NCBI GenBank assembly: GCA_028289725.1
Contig: JANQOH010000447.1
Location: forward strand, 1-36,169
Source: Alphaproteobacteria bacterium
GTDB lineage: Bacteria > Pseudomonadota > Alphaproteobacteria > UBA7887
DNA: 36,169 nt
Direction: 5' to 3'
Shown: positions 31,100 to 36,169 of the stretch, piece after piece
How the letters are laid out: the number at the start of each line of letters is the position of its first letter
How positions within the stretch are numbered: position 1 is the stretch's first letter
Program-made: the position numbers and the translations under genes
The notes under the pieces: model-generated
Told to the model about the DNA's origin: nothing
Databases searched by the model: none
The model's input: the letters and a program-made list of their open reading frames with translations, nothing else

Positions 31100-31796
31100 C
31101 CGGCCGCTCCAAAGTCACAAGCAATCGCTGAGCCGCAATCCTTTCGGCTTCGCGCTTTCCGCTGCCTTCACCGTTCGCGGAACCACATCCAGGTATTTCG
31201 ACTGTGACTTTGAAGCGCGGTTTGTGGTCTGGACCTTCGCTTCCGAGATGTCGGTAAATGGGCAGACCGTGCCCGCGCGCTTGGCTCCATTCTTGAAGCG
31301 CCGTTTTCGGATCTGTCGGCGGTACAACTTGTCCGGAAAACAATGGCGCCCACTGTCGTTCGATAAAATCTTGGGCCGCCGCCATCCCGCGGTCCAAGTA
31401 GACCGCGCCGATTAGGGCCTCGCACGCATCGGCCAAATTTGCTGGGTTCTCTCTGCCGCCAATGGCTTCCTCGCCGGGCGCCAGCAATAGAAATCGCCCG
31501 AGATCGAGCGCCCGGGCGACCTCGGACAACGCCTCGGCGCTGACCAATGCCGCGAACCGCCGGGCCAATTCGCCCTCGTCCTCTGTAGGATGCGCATCGA
31601 ACAAGGCGCGTGCGACCACTAAACCGAGAACCCGGTCACCAAGCCATTCCAAACGTTGGTTATCGTCTCGCGCCCCAACGTGGCCGCCGGTCAGGCTCCT
31701 GTGCGTCAGCGCGCGCCGCAGAAGAGCCGGATTGGTACAGGATATTCCAAGTTTGGATTCGATCTCAGGCGCAGGCATTGCGCCCGGATCGGTCAC
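31092..31796 (-). CDS. rnc: Ribonuclease III
   Basis: I choose the GTG at 31796, which overlaps the lepB stop as GTGA and gives 234 residues; the ATG at 31778 (228 residues) is also possible. RALTHRS, then RLEWLGDRVLGLVVA (about 52-66), is the catalytic signature; the usual LEFLGD is LEWLGD here. LADACEALIGAVYLDRG supplies the second metal-binding set. A double-stranded RNA-binding domain closes the protein (about 160-234; KTALQEWSQARG, GSGKREAERIAAQRLL). RNase III cuts rRNA precursors and structured mRNAs. It lies between lepB and era with overlaps at both ends. Confidence 0.94.
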   Translation of the reverse strand: MTDPGAMPAPEIESKLGISCTNPALLRRALTHRSLTGGHVGARDDNQRLEWLGDRVLGLVVARALFDAHPTEDEGELARRFAALVSAEALSEVARALDLGRFLLLAPGEEAIGGRENPANLADACEALIGAVYLDRGMAAAQDFIERQWAPLFSGQVVPPTDPKTALQEWSQARGHGLPIYRHLGSEGPDHKPRFKVTVEIPGCGSANGEGSGKREAERIAAQRLLVTLERPDE

Positions 31797-32593
31797 AGTA
31801 GGTTGCCGAAGCGCGAGAACCGCATGGCAAAGGGCCATTTCCAGACTTCCCACAGCTCGGCGCTGCCGTCGGTGGAGTAGAACAATATCTCGGCGCGACC
31901 GACCAAGTTTTCCTCGGGGACGAAGCCGACCTCGGACAACACACGGCTGTCCAGTGACCCATCCCGGTTGTCGCCCATGAAGAAGTAGTGCCGGTCCGGC
32001 ACGGTATAGACCTCGGTGTTGTCGAGCGGACGCCCATAACCTTGATCAATAATTTGGTGGCTGTTTCCGTTTGTGAACGTCTCCAAATAATGACGGGTCG
32101 GGACCGTGCCGCCAATCCGGTCGTCGTAGGGGTAAGGATCCAACTGCTCGAGCTCGACGGGTTCGTCGTTGATGTGCAGGACACCTGAGATCACTTGGAT
32201 GCGGTCGCCCGGCAACCCAACCAATCGTTTGATGTAATCGGTCTTGTTGTCTTTCGGCAGTTTGAAGACCACCACATCGCCGCGTTCGGGTTCGCTGCCC
32301 CAAACCCGCCCATCGAAATCCGGGTTGATGAACGGAAAGGAGTACTTGCTGTAGCCGTAAGAGAATTTTGAAACGAACAAATAGTCGCCCACCAAAAGGG
32401 TGGGAATCATGGATCCGGACGGGATGTGGAAGGGTTCATAGGCGAATGTTCTGACGATAATCGCCAAAATGATGGCGTACGCCACCGTCTTGAACGTTTC
32501 AAACCAACCCGCAAGCCAACTCTGTTCGTCGCGGCGGTTGGCCGATTTACCGGCCTTGCCACGCCCACCCGGCGTCGAACCATTTTGCGTCAA
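31793..32593 (-). CDS. lepB: Signal peptidase I
   Basis: I place the start at a TTG at 32593, with GGGAG 6 bases upstream, giving 266 residues; the frame stays open to 32659 with other possible starts. One membrane helix (about 34-50: FKTVAYAIILAIIVRTF) is followed by the catalytic Ser61 in PSGSMIPTL and the general base Lys122 in YIKRLVGLPGD. FFMGDNRDGSLDSR is the third conserved box. It removes signal peptides from Sec- and Tat-exported proteins at the periplasmic face. The start choice is the only uncertain point. It precedes rnc with a 4-base overlap. Confidence 0.93.
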   Translation of the reverse strand: MTQNGSTPGGRGKAGKSANRRDEQSWLAGWFETFKTVAYAIILAIIVRTFAYEPFHIPSGSMIPTLLVGDYLFVSKFSYGYSKYSFPFINPDFDGRVWGSEPERGDVVVFKLPKDNKTDYIKRLVGLPGDRIQVISGVLHINDEPVELEQLDPYPYDDRIGGTVPTRHYLETFTNGNSHQIIDQGYGRPLDNTEVYTVPDRHYFFMGDNRDGSLDSRVLSEVGFVPEENLVGRAEILFYSTDGSAELWEVWKWPFAMRFSRFGNLL

Positions 32594-32703
32594 AACGGGC
32601 TCCCACTTGCCTATCCCCACAAAGTCGCGGCACTTTACGGCGCTCGTGCGCCGATGCAACGTGAATTATCCGCCCGGCGGCGTTCCTTGGCCAATGCGGC
32701 GGT

Positions 32704-33123
32704 CTAGGCGAGGCCCTGCCCCAAGGCTGCCGGGACCGCGGTTATCAGGACGATCGCATAGGCCAAGTCCCGATCATCGGTCAGCGATACATCGATCCGG
32801 GCCCACATGCCGGCGGGCGTGAGTTCGTTCAATCGCACCAGCGCGCCGCCGGTCAATTCAAGAGTCGGCTTACCGCCCGGCAAGTTCACGACACCAATTG
32901 TTTTCAGATGCACGCCGCGCCGAAAGCCGGTGCCGAGCGCTTTCGAACAGGCTTCCTTTGCGGCAAAGCGACGCGCATAGGAATCCGCCCGTTTTTCCCG
33001 CCGGTCGCATTTCGCTCGCTCGATATCCGTGAAGGCCCGCTGCGTAAAACGCTCGCCAAACCGTTCAAGCGTGCGCGCGATCCGCGTCGCGTCGCAAACA
33101 TCGTGGCCGATGCCGATAATCAC
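32704..33123 (-). CDS. acpS: Holo-[acyl-carrier-protein] synthase
   Basis: The 139-residue protein begins MIIGIGHDVCDATRI, with Asp8 as metal ligand, and has RRFAAKEACSKALGTG (51-66) with Glu57. These are the two AcpS signature boxes. It transfers 4'-phosphopantetheine from CoA to ACP for fatty-acid synthesis. The common family N-terminus is GIGTD; here Thr is His. The ATG overlaps the pdxJ stop as ATGA. A 110-base gap separates its stop from the lepB start. Confidence 0.94.
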   Translation of the reverse strand: MIIGIGHDVCDATRIARTLERFGERFTQRAFTDIERAKCDRREKRADSYARRFAAKEACSKALGTGFRRGVHLKTIGVVNLPGGKPTLELTGGALVRLNELTPAGMWARIDVSLTDDRDLAYAIVLITAVPAALGQGLA

Positions 33124-33875
33124 GCGCTGCGTTGGCCGCTGGCGTCGGCGCGCGCGTTATCCATCAAAGCCCGCATCCGGCGAATGCTGCTGTCAAGACC
33201 GCCGAAAATCGCTTCGCCGACCAAGAAATGACCGATGTTGAGTTCGGTCAGCTCCGGAATAGCCGCCACCGGCGCCACTGTATCGAAGCTGAGGCCGTGC
33301 CCGGCATGGCACTCGAGCGACCGGCCGACCGCTTCGGTCGCGGCGTCCTTAAGCCGCGCGAGCTGGCTATCGCGTCCGGCGTCCGAGACTTCGCAATAGG
33401 TTCCCGTGTGGAGCTCGACGCAATCGGCGCCAAGTGCCTCGGCCACCGCTACTTGCACGCGGTCGGGATCGATGAAGAGAGAGACCCGTATGCCGGCATC
33501 GCACAGGCGCCGAATGACCGGCGCGAGCAGATTGTGTTGGGCCGCCACATCGAGCCCACCTTCGGTGGTGAGTTCCGCCCGTTTCTCAGGCACCAGGCAA
33601 ACATGGTCCGGCTGGGTGGCCAGGGCGATCTCGATCATTTCCTCGGTCGCGGCCATCTCCAAATTCAACGGCAGCGCGATGTCCGATTTTAGTCGCCGGA
33701 TATCGTCATCGGAGATGTGACGCCGGTCTTCCCGCAAATGTGCGGTGATGCCGTCGGCACCGGATTCCGCGGCTAGGCGCGCCGCCCGTACGGGGTCGGG
33801 GTGAAGACCGCCGCGCGCGTTTCGAATGGTTGCCACATGATCAATGTTTACGCCCAGTCGCAGATAGCCAGTCAT
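33120..33875 (-). CDS. pdxJ: Pyridoxine 5'-phosphate synthase
   Basis: The 251-residue TIM-barrel protein starts MTGYLRLGVNIDHVATIRNAR, and ITAHLREDRRHI (43-54) holds His46, Arg48 and Asp50. NLEMAAT contains Glu73. CHAGHGLSFDT and the phosphate-binding ELNIGHFLVGEA complete the active site. It condenses 1-deoxyxylulose 5-phosphate with aminoacetone 3-phosphate to make pyridoxine phosphate, the DXP-dependent PLP route. It is coupled to acpS by ATGA overlap, a common order in proteobacteria. Confidence 0.96.
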   Translation of the reverse strand: MTGYLRLGVNIDHVATIRNARGGLHPDPVRAARLAAESGADGITAHLREDRRHISDDDIRRLKSDIALPLNLEMAATEEMIEIALATQPDHVCLVPEKRAELTTEGGLDVAAQHNLLAPVIRRLCDAGIRVSLFIDPDRVQVAVAEALGADCVELHTGTYCEVSDAGRDSQLARLKDAATEAVGRSLECHAGHGLSFDTVAPVAAIPELTELNIGHFLVGEAIFGGLDSSIRRMRALMDNARADASGQRSA

Positions 33876-33881
33876 GGCCGC

Positions 33882-34481
33882 TCATCCTTGGTTCGATCGC
33901 CTTTCCAGCGGTGGTGCGGCGGCGACCTGACCGATTTGCTCGCTCATGCGCTTTTCAGCTCGGCGCCGAATCCGCGACAACCGCAGTTGCTGATAGCGCG
34001 CGACGGCGCGGCGAACAACCCAGAACGAAACAAACCAAGCGATTATGGCCATCGGTAGGCCACCGGCCATCATCGGTAAGAATACGGCCTCAGGATTATC
34101 CCGAATAAAGGCCATGGTGAGCCCGTCCGGCAGCGCTTCGCTCCCATTTGTGCCCAGGACCCAAGAACCGAGCCGGTAGCTCGCGATCCAGATAATGGGA
34201 AAAGTCCACGGATTGCCGACGACGGTGCCCAGCGCCGATGCGATCAAATTGCCGCCCATCAACCAAGCAGCCAATGTGGCCAAAAGGAAATGGGCTCCAA
34301 GCAGGGGCGTAAACGACACGGCCGCACCGCAGGCAAACCCTGCGGCAATGCTGTACGGCGACCCAGGCAACCGGCGCACGCGGTGGCCAAAATAGGCGCC
34401 AGCGCGACGCCACCCGGTGCGCGGCCAAAGAAAATGGCCAAATCGCGCTAGCTTGGGTCTGGGATCACGCCGTCGGAACAT
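33882..34481 (-). CDS. DUF2062 inner-membrane protein
   Basis: The start is the ATG at 34481 with AAGAAGAG just upstream, giving 199 residues; the frame is open further upstream into pyrE. SPYSIAAGFACGAAVSFTPLLG, followed by HFLLATLAAWLMGGNLIASALGT and VGNPWTFPIIW, is the conserved DUF2062 pattern with two to three hydrophobic helices. A last helix (about 140-160) precedes a basic C-terminal tail. The biochemical role is unknown. It sits 16 bases after pyrE and 6 bases before pdxJ. Confidence 0.85.
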   Translation of the reverse strand: MFRRRDPRPKLARFGHFLWPRTGWRRAGAYFGHRVRRLPGSPYSIAAGFACGAAVSFTPLLGAHFLLATLAAWLMGGNLIASALGTVVGNPWTFPIIWIASYRLGSWVLGTNGSEALPDGLTMAFIRDNPEAVFLPMMAGGLPMAIIAWFVSFWVVRRAVARYQQLRLSRIRRRAEKRMSEQIGQVAAAPPLERRSNQG

Positions 34482-34497
34482 GCTCTTCTTGCCCGAC

Positions 34498-35085
34498 CTA
34501 TGCGATGTGCCGGCTGCCCGGCTTGACCGCTGGAATTTCCGCGAGTGCGGGCGGCAATTGGTCCGCCGGATAGGCCGGCGCCTCGATCGCAGCCAAGGAA
34601 ACCAGCCGAACGCCAAGATCCACCGTTCCATTGCTGCGGTCGATGAGCGAGGCTTCGCCCACCACCTCGGCGCCCAAGTCCGTCACGCAGGCAATGCACT
34701 CACGGCTCGATTTGCCCGTCGTCACCACATCTTCGACGACCAAGACGCGCGCGCCCTTCTCGATCTCGAAGCCGCGCCGCAGCGCGAAGGTCCCATCAAC
34801 GCGTTCGACGAAAACCGCGTCCAAGCCTAACTGGCGGCCCATTTCGTAACCAACCACGACACCGCCCATAGCGGGCGATACGACCAGGTCGATTTTGGTG
34901 TCGGTGAAACGGGCACGGACGGCGTTTGCGAGTGCTCGACAAAGTGTTTCGCCCCGCGCCGCGCTCATCATGACCCGCGCGCATTGGAGATAAACCGGGC
35001 TGTGTAGGCCCGACGTTAAAATGAAGTGGCCTTCGAGCAGCGCGCCCGCGGCGCGAAATTCATCAAGAACTTGGTCACGCGCCAT
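34498..35085 (-). CDS. pyrE: Orotate phosphoribosyltransferase
   Basis: I choose the ATG at 35085 (195 residues, MARDQVLDEFRAAGALLEGHF), matching the family's usual N-terminus; a GTG at 35103 overlapping the rel stop would add six residues. SGLHSPVYLQCARV is the PyrE segment near residue 25, and VLVVEDVVTTGKSS (about 112-125) is the PRPP-binding loop. VVSPAMGGVVVGYE is also typical. It makes OMP from orotate and PRPP. Position right after rel places pyrimidine synthesis in the same transcript as the stringent-response gene. Confidence 0.95.
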   Translation of the reverse strand: MARDQVLDEFRAAGALLEGHFILTSGLHSPVYLQCARVMMSAARGETLCRALANAVRARFTDTKIDLVVSPAMGGVVVGYEMGRQLGLDAVFVERVDGTFALRRGFEIEKGARVLVVEDVVTTGKSSRECIACVTDLGAEVVGEASLIDRSNGTVDLGVRLVSLAAIEAPAYPADQLPPALAEIPAVKPGSRHIA

Positions 35086-35095
35086 CGCGCCGGTT

Positions 35096-36169
35096 TCAGC
35101 CACGCGCGCGTTCCACTTGATATATCGCTGGGTTGGCCCGTAAGGCGGCGACGATATTGGTCAAATGGCGGACGTCCTGCACTTCAACGTCAACGACCAA
35201 TTCAAAGAACTCCGGCGATCGATAATTGATCTTCAAATTAGTGATGTTGCCGCGGCTGCGCGCGATTACCTCCGTCAAGGCATTCAGGCTGCCAGGCACA
35301 TTGTCGATCACGGTTACGATCCGGCCGGTGTGAAGCTCTTGCGCCGCAATTTCGGTCTGCCACGAGACATCGAGCCATCTCTCTGGAACGCTTGAAAAGC
35401 TCTCCAAGACCTCGCAATCAATGGTGTGGACGGTCACGCCTTTGCCTTCCGTCACGAGACCCACGATGCGATCACCGGGCAGCGGGTAGCAGCATTCCGC
35501 CATATGCACCGCCATGCCAGGCGTCAGCCCCTTGATCGGCACAGCGCCGTCCGAGGCCCGGCTACGCGCCAGGGGCACGACCTTCTGCGCGTCGACGGCG
35601 AGGTCGGGCCTGACCGCGCCAAGAACACCGTCCGGATCGATTTCGCCCCGTCCCACCGCCGCATACAGTTCCGACGGTCGGCGATGGCCGTATTTTTCGA
35701 TGGCTGGTTTTACCTGCTGATCGCCGAACAATTGATTTCGATTGGCAAATGTTTTTTCCAAAATAGCGCGCCCGAGACCAGCATATTCGGCGGTCTCACT
35801 TTGGCGCACGAACCGCCTAATACGGGCCCGCGCCTTCCCGGTGACCACGAAGCTCTCCCAATTTGGATCCGGCGCCGGAACGCTGGAGCGGAGAATTTCA
35901 ACCTGGTCGCCGTTCTTCAAAATAGTGCGCAACGGGGCAAGTCGACCGTTAATCTTCACACCGACGCACGTATCGCCAATGTCGGAATGCACGGCATAGG
36001 CGAAATCGACCGCCGTCGCCCCGTTTGGCAGACTGATCAGCTCGCCTTTCGGCGTAAAGCAAAACGCCTGATCGGCGAACATTTCGAGCTTGGTATGTTC
36101 CAGAAACTCCTCGGGGCCCGAGGCGTGATCGAGAATATCCAGGAGATGCCGGAGCCAGCCATATTGCCG
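35096..36169 (-). CDS. rel: Bifunctional (p)ppGpp synthetase/hydrolase, C-terminal part (5' end outside window)
   Basis: The frame is open from the window edge (RQYGWLRHLLDILDHASG onward) through 357 codons. The visible part starts at the end of the synthetase domain, then FLEHTKLEMFADQAF, then the TGS domain (FTPKGELISLPNGATAV, FAYAVHSDIG). AECCYPLPGDRIVG is the conserved Cys/His segment. The ACT domain closes the protein (VIDNVPGSLNALTEVI, ITNLKINYR). The N-terminal hydrolase and the synthetase domains lie outside, so catalytic residues cannot be checked. Single Rel/SpoT proteins control the stringent response in alphaproteobacteria. Confidence 0.95.
   Translation of the reverse strand, partial: RQYGWLRHLLDILDHASGPEEFLEHTKLEMFADQAFCFTPKGELISLPNGATAVDFAYAVHSDIGDTCVGVKINGRLAPLRTILKNGDQVEILRSSVPAPDPNWESFVVTGKARARIRRFVRQSETAEYAGLGRAILEKTFANRNQLFGDQQVKPAIEKYGHRRPSELYAAVGRGEIDPDGVLGAVRPDLAVDAQKVVPLARSRASDGAVPIKGLTPGMAVHMAECCYPLPGDRIVGLVTEGKGVTVHTIDCEVLESFSSVPERWLDVSWQTEIAAQELHTGRIVTVIDNVPGSLNALTEVIARSRGNITNLKINYRSPEFFELVVDVEVQDVRHLTNIVAALRANPAIYQVERARG

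Noticed and set aside
1..36169. CRISPR arrays, insertion sequences, phage genes, tRNA or rRNA genes
   Set aside because: No regularly spaced repeats, transposase or integrase motifs, or tRNA/rRNA signature sequences were seen on either strand.

Overview
The window is chromosomal DNA from a GC-rich alphaproteobacterium, plausibly a free-living aerobic heterotroph of the Rhodospirillales type. The clearest sign is the minus-strand block rel-pyrE-DUF2062-pdxJ-acpS-lepB-rnc-era-recO (35.1-36.2 kb down to 29.4 kb), an alphaproteobacterial gene order, with parC behind it. The Cys-poor type of HemB, an Asp/Glu leucyltransferase (Bpt) and a 2-oxoacid-type TRAP transporter fit the same group. The lineage is an inference from gene order and protein style; no rRNA or tRNA gene is present to confirm it. 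I see no insertion sequence, prophage, CRISPR array or recognisable defence system.

Layout. (1) 1-3111, minus: a valine-catabolism operon, acyl-CoA dehydrogenase, 3-hydroxyisobutyryl-CoA hydrolase and mmsB, the last cut by the window edge. (2) 3.2-6.3 kb: hemB (plus) converges on a 1-Cys peroxiredoxin (minus) across a strong hairpin; a YheT-like hydrolase follows on the minus strand. (3) 6.4-11.1 kb, plus: CaiB/BaiF CoA-transferase, penicillin-acylase-family Ntn hydrolase and an ACT-containing threonine dehydratase, tightly coupled. (4) 11.1-14.9 kb: a small cytochrome c, an SDR, a ChrA-type transporter and a PuuB-like FAD oxidase. (5) 15.0-18.2 kb, plus: hotdog thioesterase, SLC13-type transporter with RCK_C domains, and Bpt. 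(6) 18.2-25.3 kb: three tandem paralogous TRAP substrate-binding proteins (plus), two poorly characterised genes (plus), then the TRAP dctM and dctQ membrane genes on the minus strand. (7) 25.3-26.2 kb: an 839-base gap rich in inverted repeats with a terminator-like hairpin. (8) 26.2-27.1 kb: a TetR regulator and a small downstream gene. (9) 27.1-36.2 kb, minus: parC and the housekeeping block, ending in a rel gene whose 5' half lies outside the window.

How it fits together: the metabolic genes centre on branched-chain amino-acid and 2-oxoacid use (valine breakdown, threonine deamination to 2-oxobutyrate, TRAP uptake of 2-oxo or hydroxy acids). The housekeeping block couples stringent response, pyrimidine and PLP synthesis, acyl-carrier activation, secretion, RNA processing and ribosome assembly through overlapping start and stop codons. 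The least explained parts are the two genes wedged between the TRAP binding proteins and permease (one a candidate Fe(II)/2-oxoglutarate oxygenase fold, one Cys-rich), the structured 25.3-26.2 kb gap, and the three-to-one ratio of binding proteins to permease.
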